Assembly: GCF_036226685.1 (NCBI RefSeq) | Contig: NZ_CP109009.1 | Location: 5,855,501-5,919,500 of the forward strand | DNA length: 64,000 nt | Direction of reading: 5' to 3' | Source of the DNA: Streptomyces sp. NBC_00690 | GTDB taxonomy: Bacteria > Actinomycetota > Actinomycetes > Streptomycetales > Streptomycetaceae | Notes under the pieces: generated by a model | What the model saw: only the letters and a program-made list of their open reading frames with translations | Database searches by the model: none | Told to the model about the DNA's origin: nothing | Part shown: in pieces, positions 19,549 through 28,583 of the stretch | Position numbering within the stretch: position 1 is the first letter of the stretch | Layout: each line of letters begins with the position of its first letter | Program-made: the position numbers and the translations under genes

Positions 19549-20793
19549 ATGCGGAAGATACTCATAGTCGGAGCCGGTCAGTCCGGTCTCCAGCTCGCCC
19601 TCGGCCTCCAGTCGAAGGGTTACGAGGTCACCCTGATGTCCAACCGCACGGCCGACGAGATCCGCTCCGGCCGGGTCATGTCGACGCAGTGCATGTTCCA
19701 CACCGCCCTCCAGCACGAGCGGGACCTGGGGATCAACTTCTGGGAGACCCAGGCCCCGAAGATCGAGGGCCTCGGAGTCTCCGTCGCAGGGCCCGAGTCC
19801 CAGCGGCTGATCGACTGGGTCGGCAAGCTCGACGGCTACGCCCAATCCGTCGACCAGCGCGTGAAGATGGCCGGTTGGATGGAGACCTTCGCCCAGCGTG
19901 GCGGACAACTCGTCATCCACGGTGCCGCCGTGGGCGACCTGGACTACTTCTCCCGCACCTACGACCTGGTCATGGTCTCCGCGGGCAAGGGTGAACTGGT
20001 CTCCATGTTCGGCCGGGACGCCTCCCGTTCCCCTTACGACGCCCCGCAGCGCGCCCTCGCGGTCGCCTATGTGCACGGCCTCGGCCCCCGCCCGGAGCAC
20101 CCCGAGTTCGACGCGGTCCGCTGCAATCTGGTGCCCGGTGTGGGCGAGCTCTTCATCATGCCGACCTACACCGTCTCCGGCCGGGCCGACATCCTGTTCT
20201 GGGAGGGCGTACCCGGCGGTCCGCTCGATGTCTTCCAGACGATCAAGGACCCCTCCGAGCACCTCGCGCTCACCCTGGAACTGCTGGAGCGCTTCCTTCC
20301 GTGGGAGTACGCCCGTGCCACCAAGGTCGAGCTGACCGACGCGGGCGGCACTCTGGCCGGACGGTACGCGCCGACCGTGCGCAAGCCCATCGGAGAGTTG
20401 CCAGGAGGCGGCCTGGTCCTCGGAGTGGCCGATGTCGTCGTCGCCAACGACCCGATCACCGGCCAGGGCTCGAACTCGGCGTCCAAGTGCGCCACCGCAT
20501 ATCTCGACTCCATCGTCGAGCACGGTGACAAGCCGTTCGACGGGGACTGGATGCAAGCCACCTTCGACCGCTACTGGGAGACCGCCCAGCACGTCACCAA
20601 GTGGACGAACGCCATGCTCGCGCCCCCGCCGGAGCACATCCTGAACCTGATCGGCGCAGCCGGTCAGCTCCAGCCGATCGCCGACCGGTTCGCCAACGGC
20701 TTCAACGACCCCGCGGACTTCGAAAACTTCTTCTACGACCCTGCCCGCACCGAGGCGTACGTGGCCGAGGTCGGGGCGGCAGTCGCCCCGTAG
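19549..20793 (+). CDS. Styrene/indole monooxygenase-like FAD oxygenase (StyA family)
   Basis: A 414-residue flavoprotein with an N-terminal Rossmann fingerprint (ILIVGAGQSGLQLALGL, GxGxxG near residues 7-12). A second nucleotide-contact region contains ADVVVANDPITGQGSNSASKCA. This is the StyA/SMO layout: an FAD epoxidase or hydroxylase that receives reduced flavin from a separate reductase. No flavin reductase gene is seen nearby. It follows cvnD with 39 bp and no terminator, so it is probably in the conservon operon. It ends only 8 bp from a convergent gene. The substrate is unknown. Confidence 0.9.
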   Translation: MRKILIVGAGQSGLQLALGLQSKGYEVTLMSNRTADEIRSGRVMSTQCMFHTALQHERDLGINFWETQAPKIEGLGVSVAGPESQRLIDWVGKLDGYAQSVDQRVKMAGWMETFAQRGGQLVIHGAAVGDLDYFSRTYDLVMVSAGKGELVSMFGRDASRSPYDAPQRALAVAYVHGLGPRPEHPEFDAVRCNLVPGVGELFIMPTYTVSGRADILFWEGVPGGPLDVFQTIKDPSEHLALTLELLERFLPWEYARATKVELTDAGGTLAGRYAPTVRKPIGELPGGGLVLGVADVVVANDPITGQGSNSASKCATAYLDSIVEHGDKPFDGDWMQATFDRYWETAQHVTKWTNAMLAPPPEHILNLIGAAGQLQPIADRFANGFNDPADFENFFYDPARTEAYVAEVGAAVAP

Positions 20794-20801
20794 GGCAACT
20801 G

Positions 20802-21647
20802 TCAGTCGGCGTCGCGGTCCGTCGTGGTCTCCTCGGGAGGCTGCGACGGACCCGCGGTGCGAGGTGCCGTGAGCCCACCGTCCTCCAGGGCCGTCAGGGC
20901 GGCCAACTGCTCGGGCGAGAGCGAGGCCAGCACCTCCTCGACCGCGGCCAACCGGTCGGCCGCCGTCCGCCGCGCCTTCTGCTGGCGCGCTGCCAGCTCC
21001 AGTTCACGGTCGTACGCCCGACGGGAAGCCGTCGCCAGCTTTGAGGCTCGTCGGGTGTCGGCCCGCAGCCGGTCCAGGGTCGCCAGTCGATCGGCGGCGA
21101 CGCGCTCCCATAGATGGCGCTCGTCGAGGGCGCGCTCGGGCTCACGGGCGAGGAAGATCTGTAGGTAGCGCGACAACTCGCCCAACTCGGACCGCCCCTG
21201 GTACTGCTCACGGGCGATGCGGCCCACTTCGTCGCGGCTGTCCGCCAGAGCCTTGCGCGCGGCCCTGAGCCCCCGGGTCAACCCGATCGTCCGGGTCCGC
21301 TGGGCGACCAGCTGTCGCTTCACGGTGCGGTACTCGGCTTCGGCCGTCCCCGCCTGGTGGTAGAGCGTCTGGAGCTGGGTCAGGGCGGTGGCCACGGTCA
21401 GCGGCGCGGCCCCGGGTTTCTCGTCGGTGCCCGTGCCCGCGACTGCCCCTGGGGCGGGCTCCGGTGCGCTGGTGTCGGGGTCGGGGTCGGGGTCGGTGTT
21501 CGCGTGGGTGTCCGGGTCGGTGGCGGCGGGCCGGGTGAGCGCCGAAGCGGTGCCCCGGAGCGGACCGGGCGCCTCAGCCGACCCCACCACCGGGGCGGCT
21601 CCCACCACGATCGCCATGCACACCGCGCCCAACAACCTCGCTGACAC
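20802..21647 (-). CDS. Secreted coiled-coil protein, hypothetical
   Basis: A 281-residue protein with an N-terminal hydrophobic signal segment (LLGAVCMAIVVGAAPVVGSAEA). A low-complexity Asp/Pro/Thr stretch with DPDPDP follows. The rest is a long Arg/Ala/Glu coiled coil resembling the N-terminal part of NlpC/P60 hydrolases such as the RipA or PcsB type, but no catalytic NlpC/P60 domain follows. The GTG at 21647 has the strong site GGAGGT 6 nt upstream. It may act at the cell envelope as a partner or regulator of hydrolases; this is inference. Confidence 0.75.
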   Translation of the reverse strand: MSARLLGAVCMAIVVGAAPVVGSAEAPGPLRGTASALTRPAATDPDTHANTDPDPDPDTSAPEPAPGAVAGTGTDEKPGAAPLTVATALTQLQTLYHQAGTAEAEYRTVKRQLVAQRTRTIGLTRGLRAARKALADSRDEVGRIAREQYQGRSELGELSRYLQIFLAREPERALDERHLWERVAADRLATLDRLRADTRRASKLATASRRAYDRELELAARQQKARRTAADRLAAVEEVLASLSPEQLAALTALEDGGLTAPRTAGPSQPPEETTTDRDAD

Positions 21648-21772
21648 CTCATCACCTCCGGCTGGGGCGGCCCGTCCACCCGGACCCGAGGCTGCGCCCC
21701 ACGGGCTCCCCCCGCCTCCCGGATGACCGGATCGGCCCAACGAGGTCACTCCTGACGGCAGGCTCCCGCGCT

Positions 21773-22075
21773 CTACGGCGTGTCGGCTGGACCCTGCGGC
21801 TTCGACCAGGGCCACCGCAGCTGACGCCGCTCCTTGCCCTCGGGGGCGTACTCGTACGCCCAGCCCCGCTGGAGCCCCAACCGCTTGGTGTAGCCGCGCG
21901 GGACCCGACGGTAGGCGTACACGGTCACCGTGGAGCCGTCGTCGCCGGGGACGGGGATCTCGTACCACTTGGGCGGATGCCCGGTGTGCCCCACGAGCAC
22001 GGGCAGCACCTGCCCATCGAGGGGGCCACCGACAAAGGGGGTGCTTTCGCTTCTCACCTGCACAGTCTCGCTCAA
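21773..22075 (-). CDS. Conserved small hypothetical protein
   Basis: A 100-residue protein with no signal peptide or membrane segment. The motif FVGGPLDGQVLPV near the N-terminus and an aromatic-rich middle (PPKWYEIPVPGDDGSTVTVYAYRRVPRG) resemble small actinobacterial proteins that share a GGPLDG start. No function can be assigned. It lies alone between the coiled-coil gene and tetR, all on the same strand. Confidence 0.7.
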   Translation of the reverse strand: MSETVQVRSESTPFVGGPLDGQVLPVLVGHTGHPPKWYEIPVPGDDGSTVTVYAYRRVPRGYTKRLGLQRGWAYEYAPEGKERRQLRWPWSKPQGPADTP

Positions 22076-22157
22076 CGGCGGGTGCGGTACGCCACCGGCC
22101 GCGCAAGCGCAGGGCGACCGGCGGGGTGGCTGTCGGGTGCGCGGAAGGCCGGGGCGC

Positions 22158-22949
22158 CTACTGCTCGGGTGTGGGGGAGGCGCCCGCCAGGAGGGGGAGC
22201 ACCCGGACGGCGAGCCGGTACACCGGGCCTTCGGGTCGTTCCTGGGCGATGAGCGACCCCACCGCGGCTGCCGTCTCCCCGTCCGTGGCCGCCGACGCCG
22301 TGAGCAGCGCGATCAAGTGGTCCACCAGCCAGTCGCGCAACTCGGCCGGCGCCGGCTGCTTCCCCTCGTCCAGCCAGATCAACGAGGCCGCCTCCACCGC
22401 GGCGATCCAGGTGCGCACCAGCATCCGCAGCCGGGGGCCGGGTTCCTCGGCGCCGAGGTGCAGCAGGATCTGCTCGGCGGCTGCCCTGCGGACGCCGTCC
22501 ACGATCGTGTTCGTCCGTGAGGTCTCCACCACGCTGCCGCCCCGCAGGAGGGCGCTGAAGCCGGCGTCGTGCTCATCGACGAAGGCGAGATAGCGGTCCA
22601 GGACCCGGGAGAGCCGTTCGGTGGGAGGCCCCGACCGGGGCTCGTCGAAGCACCGCTCCAGCACCTCGGCCGACGAACGCAGGGCGCTCTCGTACAACTG
22701 TGGCTTCCCACCGGGGAAGTAGCGGTAGACGAGCGGGCGTGAGACACCGGCGGCCTCGGCTACGTCGTCGAGGGACACATCGTCCGGGGCCCGGTGGGCG
22801 AACAGGCGCAGCGAGGCCGACAGCAACTGGCTGCGGCGCTCCTCGACGCTCAGCCGCCGGTAGGCGCGGGGCGCCGGGACGGGAGTGGTCATGCTCCGCA
22901 GCGTAACCGGACGGCCGGGCCGGTGGGCGATGACGGAGGAAGCTCTCAT
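22158..22949 (-). CDS. TetR-family transcriptional regulator
   Basis: A 263-residue regulator. The N-terminal helix-turn-helix reads LFAHRAPDDVSLDDVAEAAGVSRPLVYRYFPGGKPQLYESAL, followed by an all-helical ligand domain. The ATG at 22949 overlaps the stop of the upstream diiron oxygenase gene (ATGA), suggesting translational coupling; an internal ATG at 22892 (MTTPVPAPRAYRRLS) is the alternative start. Co-transcription with the oxygenase suggests it controls that gene or responds to its substrate or product. Confidence 0.93.
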   Translation of the reverse strand: MRASSVIAHRPGRPVTLRSMTTPVPAPRAYRRLSVEERRSQLLSASLRLFAHRAPDDVSLDDVAEAAGVSRPLVYRYFPGGKPQLYESALRSSAEVLERCFDEPRSGPPTERLSRVLDRYLAFVDEHDAGFSALLRGGSVVETSRTNTIVDGVRRAAAEQILLHLGAEEPGPRLRMLVRTWIAAVEAASLIWLDEGKQPAPAELRDWLVDHLIALLTASAATDGETAAAVGSLIAQERPEGPVYRLAVRVLPLLAGASPTPEQ

Positions 22950-23881
22950 GCGAGCAGGCCGGAGCGCTGCCAGAGCTTGCGGCCGGGCCCGCGCAGCACC
23001 CCGATGTCATCGAGGAAGTCGGTCAGGCGCCTGGCCCCCGACTGCATCACCTCGCGGCGGTGGCCGCTGGCCCTCGCCTGGGCGACGGCCTCGCGACGAT
23101 CGAGTCCGACGTTCGTGTACACCTGCGGGTTGACGAAGCAGACGGAGAACACCTGGGCCGCGTGCCCACAGCTGATGCGCGTGAGTTCCTGCTCCCAGCG
23201 GGGCGCGGTCACCATCTGGCGGCGCAGTTCCTCCCGTGCGTACCGCACATGGCGTGCTTCCTCCACCACATGGATGCGGGTGACACCGCGCACGAGGGTC
23301 TGGACCCGCTCGTCGGGGAAGGTGAGCCGCTGCATCCAGTCGAGGATCTCCTCGCCGAGCAGGGTGGCCGCGAACGATCCCGGGGTGGTGGAGACGGTCT
23401 TCAGGGCCCGTGCCAGATTGTGGTAGAGCCGGGGGACGGGGTACGCGGGGGCGTCGCCCTTTTGGATCATCCGCGCGAACATCATGGAGTGCCGGCACTC
23501 GTCCGCGATCTCCGTGAGGGCGTACCGCACGTGATTGCTGGTCACCGACTTGTCGTAGATGTGGCGCACCAGCAGCTGCATCAGGATGATCTCGAACCAG
23601 ATGCCGAGTGAGGCCAGTGAAGCGGCTTCGTGGCGGGCGAGCTCCATCCGCTGTTCCTCGGACATCCGGCGCCACAGCGGGGTGTCGTAGAGCGAGACCA
23701 ACTCCGGTGGCCAAAACCACTTCCCCTCCTCGATGGGGGAGTCCCAGTCGAGCTCGCGGTCCGGGTCGAACGAGTGCTTGGCGGAGGCTTCCAGCAGTCG
23801 GGCGGCGACCTGTTCCCGGTCGCGGAGGGGGCCGAGTGCGTCGTGGAGCGTCCGCAGTTCGGCTTCGGACACGGTCGTCAT
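22946..23881 (-). CDS. AurF-type diiron oxygenase
   Basis: A 311-residue protein of the p-aminobenzoate N-oxygenase (AurF) family, which uses a non-heme diiron centre. Likely metal ligands occur in helical motifs: HEAASLASLGIWFE, ADECRHSMMF and VVEEARHVRYAREE. This matches the family's paired Glu and ExxH pattern. The ATG at 23881 gives the usual MTT start. It is the first gene of a two-gene unit with tetR. No natural-product pathway genes are next to it, so the substrate is unclear; such stand-alone members are common in actinobacteria. Confidence 0.92.
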   Translation of the reverse strand: MTTVSEAELRTLHDALGPLRDREQVAARLLEASAKHSFDPDRELDWDSPIEEGKWFWPPELVSLYDTPLWRRMSEEQRMELARHEAASLASLGIWFEIILMQLLVRHIYDKSVTSNHVRYALTEIADECRHSMMFARMIQKGDAPAYPVPRLYHNLARALKTVSTTPGSFAATLLGEEILDWMQRLTFPDERVQTLVRGVTRIHVVEEARHVRYAREELRRQMVTAPRWEQELTRISCGHAAQVFSVCFVNPQVYTNVGLDRREAVAQARASGHRREVMQSGARRLTDFLDDIGVLRGPGRKLWQRSGLLA

Positions 23882-24222
23882 GGCGGAGAACACCTCGCGA
23901 GCGTCAAGGGTGGACCTGGCGGCTTGCCCCGGGTGCGGAGGCGATCCGCAGTACGGGTCGACTCCGAGGGCCACTCCTTATGAGACTCTCCGTCAGCAAG
24001 CCCGTCAATCCCCTGACGGCAACTTGCTGACCGACTGTCCAATAGGCGTTCCGGGGCGGGTTCCATGGGCACCACGGCCGATGAAGGGGCGTGCCGTACG
24101 GTCCTCCCGGCCGCGCTGCGGACCGGCTCGGCCGATCCGGTGGAGGAAGTCGTCGATCGACTCCGCCAGCTGCGCGGCGATATGGGATGCGGGCCGCTCG
24201 CCCGTTCCGGGACCATGGCGCC
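23882..24222. other. Divergent intergenic region, AurF-like gene / ADP-ribosylglycohydrolase
   Basis: 341 bp between two divergent genes. Several overlapping frames are open because of GC content, but none has a ribosome-binding site or a family resemblance. It should contain both promoters. No clear repeat was recognised. Confidence 0.4.
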
Positions 24223-25128
24223 ATGTCCGTTCAACAGATCCAGGTCAGCCCGGAAGCCGCCCGCCGCAGTCTGGAGGGGCTCGCCCTCGGGGACGCGTTC
24301 GGGGAGCGCTGGTTCCCCCTCTTCCGCGAGCATGCGCAGGCATTCGCCGACGTCCGCGAGCGCCGCACCCCCGATGAACCCCTCTGGCGCTGGACCGACG
24401 ACACGGCCCTGGCCCTCGCGATCCACCATGTCCTCGTCCGGTTCGGCACGATCGACCAGGACCGTCTCGCCGCCCGGTTCGCGCTCGCCTTCGACGCCGA
24501 CCCGGGCCGCGGCTACGGCAGGGGCATGCATGAACTCCTGCCCCTGCTGCTGGAGACACCCGAGCAGTGGCGTACGCAAGCGCAGTTGCTCTTCGACGGT
24601 GGCAGCCTCGGCAACGGCGCGGCGATGCGGGTGGCGCCGTTGGGGGCCTGGTTCGCGGCCGACCTGGTCGAGGTCGCCCGACAGGCCGAGTTGTCGGCGA
24701 GGGTGACTCACGCCCATCCGGAGGGGGTTGCGGGAGCGGTGGCGGTGGCGATCGCGGCGGCCCTCTCGGTCCGCGGTGAACTCACCGTCCAAGCGGTCGC
24801 CGACCGCACCCCCGAGAGCGCCGTACGCGCCGGACTGCTGCGGGCCGTGCGGCTCTCCTTCGAGACCGAGCCCTGGAAGGCGGCGGACGTCCTGGGCAAC
24901 GGCAGCCGGATCAGGGCCGATGACACCGTGCCCTTCGCGGTGTGGACGGCCGCCCGGCACCCGGATGATCTGGAGGCGGCCCTGTGGAGCACGGCCGAGG
25001 GCTTCGGCGATGTGGACACGACCTGTGCGATCACGGGCGGGATCGTTGCCGCGCGCACGGGGGTCGACGCGGTGCCCGCCGTGTGGCTGGAGCGACGGGA
25101 GGCGTTGCCCGTGCCGGACGAGGGGTGA
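24223..25128 (+). CDS. ADP-ribosylglycohydrolase family protein (DraG-like)
   Basis: A 301-residue protein with the motifs of the DraG/ARH fold: GLALGDAFGERWF at the N-terminus, WRWTDDTALALAI (two Asp of the metal site), GNGAAMRVAPLG in the centre, and GDVDTTCAITGGI near residue 265, which supplies further Mg2+ ligands. It would hydrolyse ADP-ribose from proteins or small molecules in the cytoplasm. The ATG at 24223 gives the expected N-terminus; a longer frame from 24091 has no family support. It is a single gene converging on the DUF3291 gene. Confidence 0.93.
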   Translation: MSVQQIQVSPEAARRSLEGLALGDAFGERWFPLFREHAQAFADVRERRTPDEPLWRWTDDTALALAIHHVLVRFGTIDQDRLAARFALAFDADPGRGYGRGMHELLPLLLETPEQWRTQAQLLFDGGSLGNGAAMRVAPLGAWFAADLVEVARQAELSARVTHAHPEGVAGAVAVAIAAALSVRGELTVQAVADRTPESAVRAGLLRAVRLSFETEPWKAADVLGNGSRIRADDTVPFAVWTAARHPDDLEAALWSTAEGFGDVDTTCAITGGIVAARTGVDAVPAVWLERREALPVPDEG

Positions 25129-25154
25129 CCGCCGAGCGGTGGCCCGGGTGACGG

Positions 25155-25622
25155 TCAGTCGGTCGGGTCCACCTCCGGCGGCGGGAACGACGTCCGCAGG
25201 GTGAACGCCTGCGGGGTCGGCCCCTCGGTGCGGAGCAGCACCAGACGCTCCTGTGCCTCCTTGACCGTCGGCCGGTGCCCCGCGGGCACCCACCACATCG
25301 TCGTCATGTGCTCCTGTACCCGCTCGAACCAGTCGAAGCGGCGGGCCAGCGCCTCCCGGTGCTGGCCCTGGTACATGTAGGCGGTCAGGGCATTGGGGTC
25401 GCGCCAGACCGAGAGGTTCACCAGCAGCCATGGATCGTCGAACGGTCGGATCGCCGTCGCGTTCCCGTCGCCGTCGTCGGCCAACCTCCAGACGAAGCCG
25501 TCCGCGGCGTCCGCCTCCGCGTTCACCGGGTCGAGCCAGTCGACGAAGTCCTTCAACTCCACGGAGTCAAGGGGGAACTTGAGCCGCGCCATGTTCACCT
25601 GCGCGAGTTGCTGGGAAGCCAT
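25155..25622 (-). CDS. DUF3291 domain protein
   Basis: A 155-residue protein that is entirely a DUF3291 domain, an alpha/beta barrel related to antibiotic-biosynthesis monooxygenase folds. Recognisable parts are LAQVNMARLKFPLDS at the start, the aromatic run PWLLVNLSVWRD, and WVPAGHRPTVKEAQERL. Function is unknown. It is a single gene, convergent with the ADP-ribosylglycohydrolase gene and upstream of, but separate from, the PBP/SEDS operon. Confidence 0.88.
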   Translation of the reverse strand: MASQQLAQVNMARLKFPLDSVELKDFVDWLDPVNAEADAADGFVWRLADDGDGNATAIRPFDDPWLLVNLSVWRDPNALTAYMYQGQHREALARRFDWFERVQEHMTTMWWVPAGHRPTVKEAQERLVLLRTEGPTPQAFTLRTSFPPPEVDPTD

Positions 25623-25688
25623 GGCCGCACCTTAACCAGCTGCTCAGGCCGGCCGGGAGGGCGGGGAGGCGTAGACCCGGTCCAGGCG

Positions 25689-27146
25689 TCACTTCCGCAG
25701 TGCCGCCTCCATCACCGCGCGGGCGATGGGAGCGGCACTGCCGCCACCGCTGATGTGCCCGCGCACCGCCTCCGCGTCCTCCACCACCACGGCCACCGCC
25801 ACCGCCGGTTGAAAGGCGTCCTCCCGCTGGGCCCAGGAGATGAACCAGGCGTACGGAGTCCCTGAGTTGTCCAAGCCGTGCTGGGCCGTGCCCGTCTTGC
25901 CGCCGACCAGTGCCCCCGGGATCGCGGCGTTCGCGCCGGTGCCGTCCTCCACGACCCGCACCATCAGCTCCTGGAGCCGGCGCGCGGTGGTGGGCTTCAT
26001 CGCCCGTTGGTAGGGCATCGGATGGGTACGGGAGATCGCGCGGGTGCCACGGGCCACCACCCGGTCCACCAGATGGGGGCGCATCACCTCACCGCCGTGG
26101 GCGACCGCCGCCGCCACCATCGCCATCTGGAGCGGAGTGGCGGTCGTGTTGAACTGCCCGATCGAGGACAGGGCGAGTTGGTCCGGGCTCATCCGGGTGT
26201 CGAAGTTCGACGGGGTGACCGCGGACGGGATGTGCAGATCGCGGTCGTTGAAGCCGAAGGCGCGCACCGTGGCCAGTATTCCGGTCAACCCCACCCGGGC
26301 TCCGACGTCCGCCATGACGGTGTTGCACGACCACTGGAGGGCGTGGGCGAGCGAGGTGTCACCGCAGCCGCGCACCGCGTTCGGCAACCGGGTCCTGGTG
26401 CCCGGCAGCAGAAAGGGATCGGGTGTTCCCAGGGGGGCGTCCACATCGGTGACGACCCCCGCGTCCAGCGCCGCGGCAGCCGTGACGATCTTGAACGCGC
26501 TGCCCGGTGGATAGGTCTGGCGAATGGCCCGGTTCACCAGGGGGCGGGTCGCCGCGGACTGGAGGCGGTCCCAAGCCGCGGTGACGGCTGTGCCCGTCCC
26601 GGAGAGCACCCCGGGGTCGTAGGAGGGACTGCTCACCAGTGCCAGGATCCTTCCGGTGGACGGCTCAAGGGCGGCGACCGCGCCGCGCTTGCCGCCGAGG
26701 CCGGCGAACGCGGCCCGCTGCATGGACGGTTCGATCGTGGTGATGACGTCCCCGCCCGGAGGCCGGCCGCGGCTGATGTCGTGCCACAGCGGAATCGCGC
26801 GGAGCAGCGGGTCGGTGCCCGCCAGGGCGCGGTCCTGGGCGTTCTCGATGAGCGTGGTGCCGTACGTCTGCGAGGAGAACCCGGTCACGGGCGCGTACAA
26901 GGGGCCTTCCGGGTAGGTGCGTTCGAACCGCAGTTGCTGGCCGGTGTCCTTGGAGCCCGTGACGGAACGTCCGCCGACGATGATGTTCCCGCGCGGTTCG
27001 GCGTAGCGGGCGATGTCGCTCCTGCGGTTGGCGGGGCTCTTGCCCAGCGCGTCGGACTGGACGACCTGGAGCCGGGCCGCATTGACGAGCAGGGCGACGA
27101 GCAGCGCACAGCACAGCCAGGCCGCGCGTCGGATGTAGCGGATCAC
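25689..27146 (-). CDS. Class B penicillin-binding protein (transpeptidase)
   Basis: A 485-residue protein with one N-terminal membrane anchor (about 7-25) and a periplasmic-side transpeptidase domain. All active-site motifs are present: Ser216-x-x-Lys219 (SAFK), SCN at 273-275 and KTGT at 407-410. At 485 residues it is short for a class B PBP and has no PASTA domain, like PbpA of actinobacteria. Its start overlaps the upstream SEDS gene by 4 nt, giving the classic SEDS-PBP partnership in which the PBP cross-links glycan made by the SEDS protein. It probably acts in polar growth or sporulation; which one cannot be told from the sequence. Confidence 0.96.
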   Translation of the reverse strand: MIRYIRRAAWLCCALLVALLVNAARLQVVQSDALGKSPANRRSDIARYAEPRGNIIVGGRSVTGSKDTGQQLRFERTYPEGPLYAPVTGFSSQTYGTTLIENAQDRALAGTDPLLRAIPLWHDISRGRPPGGDVITTIEPSMQRAAFAGLGGKRGAVAALEPSTGRILALVSSPSYDPGVLSGTGTAVTAAWDRLQSAATRPLVNRAIRQTYPPGSAFKIVTAAAALDAGVVTDVDAPLGTPDPFLLPGTRTRLPNAVRGCGDTSLAHALQWSCNTVMADVGARVGLTGILATVRAFGFNDRDLHIPSAVTPSNFDTRMSPDQLALSSIGQFNTTATPLQMAMVAAAVAHGGEVMRPHLVDRVVARGTRAISRTHPMPYQRAMKPTTARRLQELMVRVVEDGTGANAAIPGALVGGKTGTAQHGLDNSGTPYAWFISWAQREDAFQPAVAVAVVVEDAEAVRGHISGGGSAAPIARAVMEAALRK

Positions 27147-28498
27147 CGCGCCTCCGGAGGGTCGATGGGGGTGCGGGCCGAGTGGCTGACCTTGATCAGG
27201 AGGGCCACGATCAGCCAGTTGGCGACGACGGACGAGCCGCCCTGGGCGAGGAAGGGCATCGCCATCCCGGTGAGCGGGATCAACCCCGTGACGCCACCGG
27301 TGATCACGAAGACCTGGAGGGCGACGATGGAGGCGAGACCGATGGCGAGCAGTCGGCCGAAGGGGTCGCGCAGATGGAGCCCGGCGTCGAAGCCGCGCGC
27401 CACGAGCAGCCCGTACAGCAGGAGGATGCCGGTGAGGCCGACCAGCCCCAACTCTTCGCCGGCGGTGGCGAGGATGAAGTCGGACTTCACGGCGAAGCCG
27501 ATCAGGGTGGAGTGCCCGAGGCCGAGGCCGGTGCCGAGGACCCCGCCGGCGCCGAAGGCGAACAGCGACTGTGCCACCTGGCCGGCGCCCCGGCCCGCTT
27601 CGATGGTGGCGAAGGGGTCGAGCCAGTCCTCCACCCGGCTGTGCACATGGGGTTCGAACACGCCGACGGCGAACGCCCCGGCGGCGGCGAGGGTCAGTCC
27701 CACCGCGATCCAGCCGGTTCGGCCCGTCGCCACGTAGAGCATGATCACGAAGAGGCCGAAGAAGAGGAGCGAGGTGCCGAGGTCCCGTTCCAGGATCAGC
27801 ACCGCGACGCTGGTGAGCCAGATCGTCACGATCGGGCCGAGCACCCGCCCGGTCGGCAGTTGGAGCCGCCAGATCCGGCGTCCCGTGACCGCGAGCGCAT
27901 GGTGGTTGGCCGCGAGGTAGGCGGCGAAGAACACGGCGAGGAGGATCTTGGCGAACTCGCCGGGCTGGAAGGAGAGTCCGCCGATCCGGATCCAGATCCG
28001 GGCGCCGTTCACCGCGGGGAACAGGATCGGGGCGATCATCAGGGCGAGCGCCGTGGCCACCGACACATAGGCGTACCGCTGGAGGGTCCGATGGTCGCGC
28101 AGGACCAGCACGGTCGCGGTGAACAGGGCCACGCCGAGTGCCGACCAGAGGAGTTGGGCGGGTGCGGCGGGGTGGTTCGGGGTCTCCAGGTCGAGACGGT
28201 GGATCAGGACGAGTCCGAGGCCGTTGAGGAGCACGGCGATCGGGAGGAGGAGGGGGTCGGCATAGGGGGCGCGCAGCCGTACGGCGAGGTGGGCGAGGAG
28301 GGCGACGAGCCCCAGACCGCCGCCGTAGCGCAGTGCGTCCTCGGGTACGGCGTGGTTCCGGGCGAGCCCGACCGCGGCGTACCCGTAGACGCAGATGAGA
28401 ACGGCGCAGACCAGGAGGGAGAATTCGACGCCCCGACGCCGTGCCGGGTGGGGGGCGAGGGGAGGGGGGTGTGCCGGCGCCTTGGTGGTGGCGGTCAT
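27143..28498 (-). CDS. SEDS-family peptidoglycan glycosyltransferase (FtsW/RodA)
   Basis: A 451-residue polytopic membrane protein with about 12 hydrophobic segments. The large loop carries the family pattern around DWLDPFATIEAGRGAGQVAQSLFAFGAGG, and the C-terminus has GEELGLVG and VTGLIPLTGMAMPFLAQGGSS, both SEDS signatures. It polymerises lipid II on the outer face of the membrane together with the overlapping PBP. The ATG at 28498 is preferred to the TTG at 28507, which falls in an AT-rich promoter stretch. That upstream stretch (28507-28541) has an inverted repeat ACTTA-N8-TAAGT and two near-identical TTATGTC copies. Confidence 0.96.
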   Translation of the reverse strand: MTATTKAPAHPPPLAPHPARRRGVEFSLLVCAVLICVYGYAAVGLARNHAVPEDALRYGGGLGLVALLAHLAVRLRAPYADPLLLPIAVLLNGLGLVLIHRLDLETPNHPAAPAQLLWSALGVALFTATVLVLRDHRTLQRYAYVSVATALALMIAPILFPAVNGARIWIRIGGLSFQPGEFAKILLAVFFAAYLAANHHALAVTGRRIWRLQLPTGRVLGPIVTIWLTSVAVLILERDLGTSLLFFGLFVIMLYVATGRTGWIAVGLTLAAAGAFAVGVFEPHVHSRVEDWLDPFATIEAGRGAGQVAQSLFAFGAGGVLGTGLGLGHSTLIGFAVKSDFILATAGEELGLVGLTGILLLYGLLVARGFDAGLHLRDPFGRLLAIGLASIVALQVFVITGGVTGLIPLTGMAMPFLAQGGSSVVANWLIVALLIKVSHSARTPIDPPEAR

Positions 28499-28583
28499 GG
28501 CAGGCAACTTAGCAAGCGGTAAGTCTTATGTCCTTTATGTCACGCATGCACGGTCCGGTCGGCGGGCGGCGTGCCGCGCCTCC

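Noticed and set aside
25878..28522. Long plus-strand frames opposite the PBP and SEDS genes (619 and 446 codons)
   Set aside because: The minus-strand genes have complete active-site motifs and membrane topology; the opposite frames are low-complexity Gly/Arg/Glu.
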